A stretch of DNA of 64,000 nt from Neelides folsomi (taxonomy: Eukaryota; Arthropoda; Collembola; Neelipleona; Neelidae): positions 62,001-126,000 of the forward strand of contig JAQGBZ010000062.1 of the NCBI GenBank assembly GCA_034687125.1, read 5' to 3'. Of this stretch, positions 51,801 through 64,000 are shown piece by piece (position 1 is the first letter of the stretch; the number at the start of each line of letters is the position of its first letter). The position numbers and the translations under genes are program-made. A model generated the notes under the pieces. It had not been told where the DNA came from. It ran no database searches and saw only the letters and a program-made list of their open reading frames with translations.

Positions 51801-53432
51801 CTTTGAAAGGGTCAATATAGGAAAATGGGTTTAAATAGAATTAAACTACAAATTCAAATCTTTCCACTGTTTTCTTTTAAGGAGGAATGGAGAAGGTGTA
51901 TTATGAGCCGTATTAGCATAATGAGAAGAAGAGAATTGAATATAGGCGGATTTTGGGGAGTCACAGCAGGGAGGTTCGTGTATGTAGGGTTGGAAATCAT
52001 CTAATAATGGCCCACGTCTCACCCATCAATTTCTTAATTTTATTGTCCGTGCGAAGGGCCGCGGAAGAATTGAAGGAGAGGAATTGTGACGAAACATCTT
52101 CACCCATAATAATAGGGAGGAGAAATGAAACAAGAGATGGGCCACATCGCATCTGGTCCACTTCCCCTGGATAATTATCCTAACGAATTACTCCACGCTC
52201 ATTCCTCACTTTATCCACACACTTCTTTCCTCGTTGACTCTTTGTATGGATAAGGAGGGAGGGGAGTTTTAAAGCCCAGAATTCTTAACGTTCTTAATAC
52301 TTGCTTTCCCCTCATGTCGTATCTGTCATTGAGGATGTTTCCCGACTTCCTCATAGACGTTTTAAATATCAAATTTAAGATAGTTTGTATTTGAATGTAT
52401 ATTAAATTTATGACATTGTACGTACATATTATGTTATACGTGAATCATACGCACTAATAGTTCACGTGTACAATAATGTTCGTTTTTTATACTTTGGTAT
52501 TTGTAGGACATTCATTTCTGTTCCTCATTATAAAGTAAAAATAATACAGTTTGGGAATGCTGCAGTGAACTGCATTTTAATTTCTAATTCTCTAATAATG
52601 CATCTGGCGCTGGGAGGAGCTATATTTAAACTGCAATGAATTCAGGTTTAATTATGGAAGCCTGAATATGAGAGTCGTTCGACTTCAAATGTCAGATATG
52701 CCGGCTAAAATTACACTGTCCGTGTAAAATTGGTCTCATATTTAATTTAAAGTCAGTTGTCTTCTCTCATCGCGAAGTTGGTAGTAGCAAGGGCGTGTAT
52801 GTGTCAAATTAGAATTTCTGGGATTCCTCCTGAATAATTCTCTTATAAAGAATGTTAACAACGAGGACATCGTTTTAAAAATGGAACATAAAGCAGGGAC
52901 GTGGGAGACAAATTAGTGACAGCGGAATCCGGGAGAATAAAAGAGTTGAGATGCGTGGTGAGGGGAGATTACTCTGATGTAGTAAGAGTGAGTCAGCGAG
53001 GGCCCGGTCCCCGATCCACCCATTCGTCCTACCACGGTTAATAATGGCCTTCAGGGGCGGGGTAGTCTTCCGAGCCAAATGATCTCCTTCCAATTGATTG
53101 CGGATATCGGCGGATTGGAACCGCGAGGGCACGGAGTCATTATGTCACTGTGGCCAAGGGACGACAAGGAAAAGACGTTCGGAATCGATGGATAAAAATT
53201 AGTTGCGTTTCTGGATAATTTATTTAACGATTTTCCTCTCGATCTACGCAATGTATTTTTATGAGGGCTATAACAATAGATTATAAATGTCAGGTACCAA
53301 GGGAGGGGAAACCTCCTCATAGGGAATCTCCGTGGTCGGGAATGTTTGGGTGAAGGACAAGTGCGGCTCTTCACTCCTCAGATTTGCGTGGTCTCAAAGT
53401 GTCGACTGAAATATTCTGAGCCTGAAGGAGGG

Positions 53433-53547
53433 CATAAATAAGGAGTTGGGAGACAGGGGATCCTCAGCACGCGAAAAGTCTCGAGGAGGCGGCCGATGAG
53501 ACCACATGAGTTAGTTCGTCAGTTAAGTCACGTCAAGTTCCGCCAGT
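53433..53547 (+). promoter_or_regulatory. Candidate TATA + initiator promoter and non-coding first exon
   Basis: CATAAATA at 53433-53440, one base from the TATAAATA consensus, is followed 33 bases later by CCTCAGCAC with A at 53466. This is the right spacing and sequence for an arthropod initiator. The next 80 bases are CpG-rich (CGCGAAAAGTCTCGAGG, GGCGGCCGATG). A splice donor GTGAGT occurs at 53548, so 53466-53547 could be an untranslated first exon. A second initiator-like TCAGTT lies at 53519. No coding exon is recognised downstream in the window. Confidence 0.3.
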
Positions 53548-56500
53548 GAGTCCAACTAATAATTTACTGAAATCAATAACTCCCCTCGAGGACCACACAC
53601 GCAAACATAATGATATCTCTTAAGCCCCTTTCTTCCTTTCCCTTACAAGGGGAAGTATGAGGAAGCGGCAGTGGAAATGCTAAGCTTCCAATTTACCCCC
53701 ACATTATTAATTTCATCTTCCGAAACAAGGATCTTTGTGTATTGTGGGCTTCGAGTTTAATAATTTTTTATGAGGGCCCTTAATATAAATGTTCTCCTTC
53801 CTCCCATTCTCATTCCTTCTCACTTTTCACTTTGGAGAAGGGAATTTATGTAGAGTACGGTCGGCTACATGCATATTTTACTCCGGGGTTTTGTGGAGGG
53901 ATAAAGTCTTCCTCTTCCTAATCACATGGGAGCCCCACCCATCTTGTTATTTTTCTTATCGCACCAGTTCCCTTCTCCCGACCGGCTCACACGGAACTTG
54001 CGAATTGAAATTCAGAGCCGGGATCGCTGGCGAGTGTAATTCCTAATTTGATTCTCCCTGAGCCTCTTTAGCTCTCAAAAATGAAGAGGAGGCGAAGTTT
54101 GAGAAAGATGATAAGTAGAGAGGGGACGAGTAGTTAGTGGAACTTTCAAATCAACTTTCTTCGTTTGAGTTGTCAAAGTTGGGAGAGGTGGGCTCGGGAC
54201 TTTCCCTTGATTTCATTCAATGAATGCATCCAGGATGAGGCGAACTGGCCGCAGAGAAAAACTTTGGGCGAATTAGACGGGCGGCCCTCTCGAGGAAACT
54301 TTTTATCTCCGTGCCAAATGCAGAAAGGAGAGCTAAGATAAATGTTCGAGGTCAATTAAGGTGGAACACGCATCGAAGAGCATGAAATCTTTCACACTTT
54401 AGACAATGGGGGGATGGACGAGTAATTGAACCGTAGAATTAGAGATGGAGAAATGCCATCCTCCCTTATCGCCTTCTTAAACCCTCTTTAATGCCCACGT
54501 CTCAATTACGGGCGAAAGGATTTTTTATATTTCCCCGCCTTCTTTTTATATATCTTCTTTCTCCCTTTATTGATTCTCATTTTTTTCTCCCCTTTATCGC
54601 TCAATTGTTTACAGTTCGAATATTCCCAATAATGCCTAAAGTGAAGATGAATTTATTCAGGACGCGGCTTTTCTCCCTTTATGGGCGGAGGGAGATAGGG
54701 AGAGAAACGATTCCCTCATCCGCCGTCCCACTCGACAGGCGAGGGGAAATTTGGCCAAATGATGAAACTTTTCCCTACTTAGCCTCTCATTCAGGAAAAT
54801 GCGGAGAGAAAATGAGAAAGTGGTTCGGCTCAAAAATGGAGTCAATTTAATCAACATAAATATCTCACAAGGGACGGTTTATTTATGAGAGTCGAGAACG
54901 GTTTATTCACAATAAGAGAACTTTGGAAATTATTATGATCATTCGGCAGGACAATGGAGACCCGATGAGCAAAGGAGCTCGTCTTAATGACCAAAAGCCA
55001 AAACAATATGAATGGTGAGGGACGGCCCAAGTTCCCCTCAACATCCTCATCGCCTCATGATAATAAAAGTATTTTTCCGATCCGCCCTCAAAAATATGAC
55101 TCGGTGAATGGCGTTCTCAACTATGGATTCCAGATGTTTATAACTTTCCTCATTATCATTGAATTCAATTAAGACAGAGGGGCTGAGGTCTTTGATTTAT
55201 CACTTGACTTTCCTGGCCCACCTACTGGGACACTCACTGCATTTGAGGGATTATTTACCCATCAAATTGAATCATAATACCCGTGGCCCTCTTTCCACTT
55301 CTGAATATATAACGTAATATTATGGCCTATTGAATTAGAAGCTTTATCCTCGGACAACTTCAGAAACTTTGCGTTATCAAAAGTAAGATTTCCCTCGTGG
55401 CTCCTCTCCCCATCTTCGCCCCGAATCATCATACAAGACCGAGGAGGGGAAGACTCAGACACTCAAAGATGTTCGCGTAATAGGATTCGAAGAGATTGAT
55501 CCCAAACATTACACGTCGTCATCTCCGAATATTGGACTCATAATGGAGGGGAAGACAAAATAAATGTTCGTAAACATGAAACGACCCCGAAGTCACTTGT
55601 AAATAAATAGACCTCCATCCTCGGGCCTCATCACATCCCTCACTCATGTCCGATTTTATATTTACTCTCCTCCTTCAATTTGTCCGCTTTGATCAACAAG
55701 GGTCAAAAATCGGAGAGGGATCGTTCCTTCTTTCTCCTCCACAGATTTCCAAAGAATGCATAAAGAGGAAGGAAATTCTTCTTGAGGCATTAACTTGGAA
55801 TTTCCCAACATTCTTCCCATTTCTCTTTGGCCGATGGGCAGAGTGAGCCTCAAGGATTTTGTCTAGGGGAGTTTCTGTGCTGCATCAGATGTCGAGGACG
55901 GAATTAGCGGAGATGAAATGAGCTTACTCCTTCGTCCTCCTTTATTCTCTGCTAAACCTCCCCTTCAGAGGTCGGGTGTTCACTTTTGGAGGTGGGGGAC
56001 GAGAAAGTCCAATCATCCACATTTCCTTCTATTATGTACTCCCATCCACTCACTTCCCTTGATTACAAATGGAACCCCATCGATGTATTTTCTTCTTTCA
56101 ATGAGTAATAAATAGGGAGTTGTACACAGGAGTGAAATAAATAAAATCCCTTTTCCTCTCATCCAAGAAAATGCATTAAAACATGGACTTGGGCTCTTGA
56201 TAAAAGTGTGGTTAATTAACTTGGACGTTGAAAAAGAGACACCGGCTGCCCATTTCATTAATTTCCATTGGTCAGAGATGTATTAGATGAAGAACCAAGT
56301 ATATAGTTAAACACTGAGGATTGATGGGATATACTCTCAGAGGAGACTTTAGTAAGGATATACTTTATTTTAGATAGTACTTAGTTATATAGAATAGATG
56401 GTGGTTCCCAATTTCTTGACTTTCCGTCAAGGGAGTTCACTTTTCCGGTTCCTTGATTTACTTCCTCGATATAGATATGGTGGAGCAATATTCTCGCCGT

Positions 56501-59500
56501 ACAACTTTGTAATTAATTGCCACATCTCTATTATAGGGCCATTGGGAGTCGGGCTAATTTGAGGTGGAGATGGGAAGATTCTCCCCTTGGTTAACTTGGT
56601 CCATTCCTTCCCCATCGCCACCTCCAAGTTTCATAAAGTCGGATCCATAAAACCAATAAGTTGGGTCGAGGAACCCAAGTTCCTTCCGGCAAAGGATCAA
56701 ATATTCATTGGGAACCCTTGATTGGCAGTTGGGGGGATAGGGACCTTAACCCAAATTGCTCCTCTTCACTTTTACGCTCTCCGCTCTAAACGGAGAATTG
56801 AGTTGTAAAAGAGAAACAAGTAATTCACTGATGAATATTAAATACTCTTCTTCTCCAACGCGCTGCTCTAACTATTACTTTACAATTTGCCGTTCAAGTC
56901 CTTTAGAAAATTGAACTTTTTCCATTTCTTCTCCACTCCTTGGGAAGTGAAGGGCTTTAAAACCACAATACGCCTTTCAAAGTCCTTGGAACTTCGTGTC
57001 TTGGAATTTGGCCATTCAAATTTCAAAAAATTAAATATTTATAAACTACAGAAGGCATTTTACTTTCAAAGTCAGAAGGCTATTTTCTGTAAACATGGAT
57101 TATGCCCAAGTTAAAGTGTAATATTTCCAGGTTTTATTTATCTAAATGTGTCAAATAGGTCGCAGTATCAGCAAATATCTTGTTAAATATGGGCATATTT
57201 GCAAACTGCTTGTGATTGGAAATGAAATGTTTGTCGTAGATTAATTAGGAAGGAGGCAAAGTGGGAATGAGATGGCGTGAAGGATACTTCGTTCGGATTT
57301 ATGCGGAAAGGCAAGGGGGAGACGGACGTAATTTATCGGGATCCGAAAATAGGTGAGTTTTCGACAGCCCTTATATGAGAGTGGCACGAAGGGAGCTCAC
57401 GTAAGAGTAAACAGGGTGCATGAGAACCCCACATTTCCATCCACATTTTTTTATAGCCAGTAAAGTTCTAAATAAGGGAGACTCTCCTTGTAAGGGTAAA
57501 TTGGAATTAGTCAGATGAGGAGGACATTTCCCTCCTGTGGATCGCCAAATGAAAATGAAACAAAGCGGTCGAGGGGTCCTTATTTATGGGGAGGGACAAA
57601 GGGAGGGATATGTCAATTGAGTGTAATGATGTCGGAGGAACGGGAGCGCGTAGAATGGGAAATGATAAATAGAACTCTTCGTCTCCACTTCCATCTGCTT
57701 CACTTGGATTAATTCTCTGAAATTCGATTCCCGTAAGACAAACATGGGAAGGCGGTGGGCGACGGCAGTTGTTCCGCTCTATCTCTCCTGACATTCAATC
57801 TGGCTGAGGAGTAAATGTTTTCCGTTTTGTTTGACAAGCTTTTACTCTATGAAACCCAATCTTAATTTCCAACAACTGGGATAAATTATTGGACAGGTTT
57901 AATGAATTTTTCATATCCATATATGGCACCTCCACCTATCACAATCTGAGTATGAACCCAAAAATGTAATTTGCATCAATAAATAAATGTATTACATTAG
58001 GAAAGCCTCCTGCACACGCGGCGTGTAGTTCCTTTCTACTCATATTATTAACATGACAAAAGGTGAAATGCAAATATGGGCATATGCAATTTATAAATTT
58101 GGACAAATTACTCTGTGTATTTTTTATAAGGCCAATTTTAAACCAAACAATGCGTCTAAATCTATAAGTTCACCTATATGGAAATATCATGCATGGCCTA
58201 TGCATTTCATGGTCCACTGTTTTTTTGTAAATTTTGATTTGTGATTTATGTCGAGTGACTTAGTTATGCGACGGATCTATTGAGATAATTTACCCCTCGT
58301 TTTTGTCGACGAGAAATCCCTCGATTTGTTAGGAAGAAATGAAAGAGAGGAATGGTGAAGACATCCGTGAAAGTTGTGAACAATTTATGGATGTCGAACC
58401 TGATGAGGATGAGAGAAACGGCGGTGGTCAAGTGGAGAAACCGAATGAAATTTGCTAGTGATCAATTCCTTCTATCCTTCTAACATGGACCTTGTTTTTT
58501 TACGTAACTTTTAGTCGTTTCCGCTTAATCTCCCTTCAACGCTTCACGTTGAGATGAATCAACAGAGTGACACTCATGCCGAAACCATAATCTCGTAAAA
58601 AAATCTAGCACAATAGAGGAAAATGAATGATTTACACTTGATAAGCTCCTCAGTCATAACACAAATACTTTTGTCACCCATGGATCATCTGGATTGTACA
58701 ATGGGGAGCCGAGGTTGACACGAACTGTCAACAAGAGTAAATGCTGGGAATGGAATAGCCAGTTTCCCTTCCCTTTTTGCGCCAATTCCCTTCAGACAGA
58801 GGAGAAATGGGTCCTTTCCTTTGAATGATGATTTTTATTATTGAGTTTTCCGAGCTGGGCGAAGATTGGAAGCATAGTGAAATGAGTAAAGTGTGTGTTT
58901 TGGGCATAACTGGATAGGTATCTAGTGTATCTAAATATATTTTAGCTGTCAGTTTGGAATCAGTATAGGAATGGAATAAATTAAATGAAAAAGATTGAGA
59001 CGGAAGATGAAGAATTGCCCTAATTTTCTCTGGAGTGTAATCAGGGTGGTTATCTATAATTCAATCATCTTTCCGTAAGCCCCTTAATGTATGCAGATAT
59101 AAGAAAGACGTAATGAAACATAAGTGGGACTGGTGGAAGAGATAAATCTTTGTTCAGACAAAAACCCTGAGCTTGGTATTCCTTCCACGGTAAATCATTC
59201 AACTTTCAAGCTCAACTCTTCCCAAACTCCTCTCCACACTTCACAGATGGATTAAACTACAATACTCTTCCTCATAAGCGATAAATACTTGAATGAATGG
59301 ACATCTTCCCAAGTTTGTCCATTCACTTTCAATGAAATTAAAATAAATATTCCACGCAAATTTATTGCCATTTGAGCAAAGGAGTTTTGATGGTAGTAGG
59401 CTATAAGAAAAGTCAGGAGTCTAAAATGGGATTCGCATGCAAAAAAGCTGTTTTTCCAACTTGTAATTTTTTAGGACTTGGATTGTGAGAGGGGCTTAGT

Positions 59501-62500
59501 TCTGAACACGCCATTCCTCAATATGGGACCTGCCATGAATTCATAAGGGGTTTAACTCCGCTCAAGAGTTGGAGAGGGCCATCGGCCATTCTCCGGAGCA
59601 AAACATGATATTATATGTTCCTTTTTTAATTAATTTGAACGTTGAGAAATGGAGAAACATTTGTAAGGGAAACAAAAGCGGCCGAAAATTGTATGCAAAC
59701 AGAAAGGAAATGGTATTTTTCTTCCTCAAATAAGTGAAGGTGTATTTTCTTTTCGCTCTTACTTTCTTAATCGCTTTCTCTTCACTCGCACGATTACAAG
59801 TCCTGTGTGTCTCCTCTATGAAAGACTGGGCAAACATTCCATTAATTCACCGGCATTAACCGCGACGAACATTCATTCAAGCTGAATAAATATTAGGAGG
59901 AAATAAGAAAGTGAGGAATATAATAATAAGGACATTAAGTTTTTCTTGGGCTCTCAGGGTTTCCCTTCTTCCATTGGATTTCATTCAAATCGAGGGTAGG
60001 GGAATTGGTAAGTGTTTTCTTCAGATGAAATATATGGCATGTGCCAGACTTTTATACTTTTCTAATGCAACTCGCGAAATGTCTTACCCTCACTTACGGG
60101 AAAGAGCCGGTTCGAGGGAAAGAATTGATAAACATTCTTCTAATGTGGTTTAGAATGGGCCGTCGTCATCGTCCCCTCTCATCTACCCATTTCTCACCCG
60201 CGCCCTTTCCATTCAATCTTCTTTTAATGCACCTTCTCAAGATTCCCTTTCAACGAGGGCAAAGAATTTAAACAAACCCCCAGTCGGAATTATATACGAT
60301 CCTATATATGAATGAATTCGGCCCCATTCTTCTTCCTCTCCCCCTTCTCAATTCAAAATTGTGTAATAATGGTAATTCTTTCATTCTTTTCCCTTGTTGA
60401 ACTTTGTAATTTCCTCACAGTAGGAGAAAAAGGGGACTTTCAATTTTTTGAAACGAAAGTGAAGTAGAGCCACTTTTTGAAATTTATGTATAAAAATTAA
60501 AATTTATGAAGAGATATATTACGATCACACACGATGAATCGGGGCATTCTTTCTTGGTGAAACTGCCAAGGAATCTTTGTTTCGTCTTCTTCTCAACCGC
60601 AGTTTGGGCTTAACATTGTAGAACTCTGCAGACTCCAGAGTAGTCTGGCCGGAGATATTTTGGGGTTCTGAATATTGTATCCGGGCGGCGAGCCGTATAT
60701 TATTTGTGTCCCGGGAATAAATTAAGGACAAGAGGACGAAGGAAGGCAGTTTGGAAGAACGGGCATAAATATACCAGTCTTTCACTCTCAGGCATTCTCC
60801 GTCGACCCTTGATTATGTTGAGGTATGACGGTGAGGAAAGGAATTTATTCAAACGGAAAAATCAAGGAAAAATAATTACTCAAATTCATATTATATTTAC
60901 TTTTTCCTCTGAGCTCAAAGAGAGACTTTAGTTGTTTAGCTTTTTTCTATTCAGCAGGGCTTTTCCAGAATGGCGAAAATCCCCATTTTTATATATTTAC
61001 ATAATGACTTCGTAAAATGCCAGGGAGTCAGGAAAGAGCTAATGTGTTTTACAGCTCGGGGACATTTGAATGCTTTTCCCTGTTGGAGGTTCAGACTGAA
61101 AGGAACCCGAGGATCACATATGATTCTGGCTCATTCGCTTAATAATTTGAATCGATGGGGAAATTGTGAGAGATTCACGGTGGGGTTACAACAGGACTTT
61201 CCAATTTGCCACACACCCCAATGCTATTTCCCAAATATGCCCTAGGTACGGCCTATGTATGAGAATGGCGGAGAAGGATAAAGTTCAAGAGCTGGCCTTT
61301 CCACAGCAGCTCCACTTTCCCACATTTTATCCCATGTAGGGTTGGTAATATGGGAAAGGGAGTTTTTAAATTTCGAAGGTAATCCAAAGAGCCCGAGGGC
61401 CGCTTTCTCATTAGCATCAGTGTCCCCAGCTCCTTTTTCCTCTTGTAAGGAGCAAATGGAGTGGTTTATTTAAATGAGGAAACCCCGACTTCATTTGCAC
61501 GTGAATCTTCTCTCCTGAGGAGATTGAGGGAAATGAGGGAAGAGGATGAGATGAGGCAGAAGAGTGCCTTGCTGTGAAAGGAAATTGCTCTTCTGTTTAT
61601 TTTTTCGGGAAATTCAATTTCCCTCACTCTCTCCACACTATCTTCCACGAAGGAAGAAAGATGAAGAGTCGGTTGGGCGAGAGACCACAAGCGGAGCAGA
61701 CAAAAACTGTGTCTACTTGTCAATCAATTTACGTCCTTCTTCATCTCGCAGGATCTCAAGGAGTGATTCTTTGACTTTTCCCGTATTTTAAACGGGAATT
61801 AAAAGGGAATTTGCCGAGAAAATGTGATTTTGAATTCCAGTGAATTCAATTTCAAGTAGAGATTTGATATTAAAATGAAATTTCTTTCAGCCCTCACCCT
61901 TCCTCTAGGAGTGAATAGAAATTGAAAGTTAGGATGAAATCAGATTTCTTTTCACTTTTATCTCCCTTTATGAATCCGAAAGTGGAAGTTGGATCTCTGG
62001 AGCTCCGGAAGAAAAAATACAGTGAAATAAATTTGAGACGAAATCCTCGAACTTCATCCTTCCAGTTGAGGGAAGTGCGATAAAAATGCCTGTTGTCCTA
62101 TAAATATTTAATGGCTCTTCTTGGCCCTCAACCGAAATAATTCTCCCAGGAATGAAGAGGTGGAGAGGAGATATCCTCAAATCATTATAGAAATTGAAAA
62201 TTAGATTTCGTGGCTCGTGGATTCCCATTCTTTCCCCGTCGCCTCCACCGTGGCCGAGGGTCCGCTGACAACGAGCCGAAGAGTGGCTTGAATCACGAGT
62301 GGTCCTCAGATGACTGCAAACATGGGGAGACGATTCCTTTTGTTTCACGTATGGATGTCTCCTAATGGGAGATGAGCAGCTGAGATGCTTCTCAACGTCT
62401 CCCTCCACTTCCATGTTTGTCGTGGAGAAATCCGAGCTTCTGCTGGCTCTTCGGCAAATTGCCCTGATTGCGCTTTGAGTATCTCACGGGCCGAGATAGA

Positions 62501-64000
62501 TGATAAACTATCGTCCACTCTATCTCTTAAATTGGATGGGACCAGGAAAAATAATGAAGATAAAACATGTGGAAGAACTTTGCCAAGTTTATATATAAAG
62601 ATAAAAGGCGTAAGTGACTTATCTGCACTGCCATGAGAGCAGTTCCTTGTCCGAACCTCATTGATTGACTTCGTTCCGCCATTCATCAAGAAAAAAGTTT
62701 TCCTCTTTCTTTGTCCTCATTCAGCCCAAACCTCGCATTGTTGGTCAGTGGGGAAGGAGGGCCTTCATAAATACATATTGGAACATTTCTTCCAAATATT
62801 GAATTCACCCACGGTGCATTCGAAATCTTTTTTCCTTCCCAGGAGACCGCTATTGATATACATGATATACAGGGACCCAATCTGGGAGATCAAAGGGCCA
62901 AACGTCCGCACTCAATATAATGGAGGACAAAAAATAATGATTAATTGCAGGGCAATAATGTGAAGCATTTGGAGAGATCGGTTTCCCCATCATGGCTTCC
63001 CATTCCCGCTCTCTAGCCCTGTAATGAGGAGAGAATGCAGAGGTATTGGGAAAGGAATTAAAATATATATAATATTATATACTTGGCTCAAGGATCCCCT
63101 CATGAAAAATCATGCCATTAAGAGCGGAGATGAGGACATCATCATCATACATCTTTCACAGGCGGATGATTCCACAATTCGGTCGATGAATTCGGCCGTA
63201 GCCCATTGAGGTCCACGAGTATTCCCAGACCGCAGCAAGGTCTTTTGTCCTTCTCCGACCCAACTGTTTAGTTAGGAACACATCAGAGAGACTTTTCCTT
63301 CGAGTGGTAGGGGAATCCACTCGAGCATTGTTTAGACCCACACACACACGACTGGTACGAATGTGCATCTACTCTGGACATTTCCCCACTTAAAAAGGGA
63401 ATCAGTCGACGTGAACGAACCGTCAACCGTCAGCTTGGTCACAATGTCATACATGCTCTTTACGAATTGAAGATTACCACTAATGGACCCGCTCCTTCCT
63501 GCACATTTCCCTTTCATCCTCCTTTTATATATTATCCTAAAGTCAAAATTCATATGCTATTGAACGATGATCCTTTTGAAATGGAACAACTGGGGAGGGG
63601 GAGGAACCCACAGGCTGGAGAGCACTTCTAACTTAATGAGGATAGAAAAACATGGGAGAATCTGCTTTTTTAAAAGAATAAAGAAAACAATGGATGTTAT
63701 TTTATCCATTTACGTCCGCATTTAACCGTTTCTTATCCCTTAAGAAAGAAAGAACTTTTTCCGGGGTTTGATCTACAAATCCCTCCTACAGCTTCTCAAC
63801 CTCAATTCTTCCAAATACTTAACATACATGACATGTACAAGTTGTGTGAAAGCCTGGAAATCCATATGTATGTAATGTGCGTATGTTTAGGGACATAACT
63901 CAACTGTCTTCTATTATTAAGTTCTCATTGTGATAACTTCATATATTGCTTTTATTATTTCTCTCTGACTACATAGGCCCGGCGCTCCAAAGAAAAATCC
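53548..64000. other. Long non-coding stretch to window end
   Basis: No recognised coding exon, although it may be intron if the promoter at 53433 is real. The frame at about 60950-61245 (plus) follows an acceptor-like ctattcag and contains several Cys and Trp, but has no recognisable motif and stops at TAG. A CACACACAC run lies near 63339-63347 and an AT-rich, TACAT-rich patch at 63800-63970. Confidence 0.4.

Larger units (their letters stand above)
34367..53432. other. Long non-coding stretch
   Basis: No recognised coding exon. It contains the hairpin at 39693, the weak promoter candidate near 43846, the direct repeats at 48719-48824, and AT-rich islands at about 41290-42440, 49025-49400 and 52360-52570. 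An ACACACACAC run lies near 46953-46965 and a short TTA run near 51105-51118. Confidence 0.45.

Noticed and set aside
58399-58425. CTGATGAG ... GAAAC, resembling a second hammerhead core
   Set aside because: The bases between the two boxes cannot form helix II (the closing pair would be G-A), and no helix I or III partner is present.
60950-61245. Plus-strand frame after ctattcag, with Cys and Trp residues, ending at TAG followed by GTACGG
   Set aside because: No family signature, and the in-frame TAG precedes the donor-like GT. Not enough to call an exon.
61968-62414. 148-codon minus-strand open frame, the longest in the window
   Set aside because: No recognisable motif, no splice or promoter context, and an overlapping open frame exists on the same strand in another phase. 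The length is expected by chance in this tract-rich sequence.
1-64000. CRISPR arrays, bacterial operons, rRNA genes
   Set aside because: No regularly spaced repeats with spacers, no ribosome-binding-site-led gene strings, and no rRNA signature segments seen on either strand.

Overview
The window looks like nuclear DNA of an animal, most likely an arthropod. There are no dense open reading frames, no ribosome-binding-site operons and no bacterial gene order. The evidence is metazoan splice-site grammar, arthropod-style initiator motifs (TCAGT/TCAGC), and one decayed DNA transposon of a family I associate with aphids, cnidarians and crustaceans. No gene pins the species, so the taxon is an inference. 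GC content looks near 40% by eye (not counted).

Most of the window is non-coding background rich in short purine or pyrimidine tracts (GAGGA / TCCTC). These tracts lack stop codons by chance and so produce many overlapping meaningless reading frames on both strands. AT-rich islands interrupt it at about 2.85-4.04, 28.09-28.52, 30.40-34.46, 41.29-42.44, 49.02-49.40, 52.36-52.57 and 63.80-63.97 kb. I found no convincing complete host gene. The best host signals are a possible TATA-less promoter at about 4335 followed by a possible first coding exon with a signal peptide (5081-5150, plus strand), and a TATA plus initiator arrangement at 53433-53470 followed by a possible non-coding first exon.

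The one well-supported genetic unit is a 3,862-bp DNA transposon at 30501-34362. It has 37-bp terminal inverted repeats (two mismatches) and a flanking 4-bp direct repeat, TTAC. On the minus strand it carries a two-exon transposase-like pseudogene: an acidic first exon with a basic KRKR patch, a 522-bp intron holding a degenerate TGACTAG repeat array, and a second exon broken by several stops and frameshifts. Recognisable blocks include FYELDENS, RPKW, VDF, YFSDGCAAQYKN and ATSHGKGAVDGV.

The most interesting observation is inside this element. About 200 bp downstream of the transposase, on the same strand, lies a sequence matching the full hammerhead self-cleaving ribozyme core with all three helices (31127-31174). 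Hammerheads are known mainly from Penelope-like elements, retrozymes, satellites and viroid-like RNAs, so one on the sense strand of a terminal-inverted-repeat DNA transposon deserves checking.
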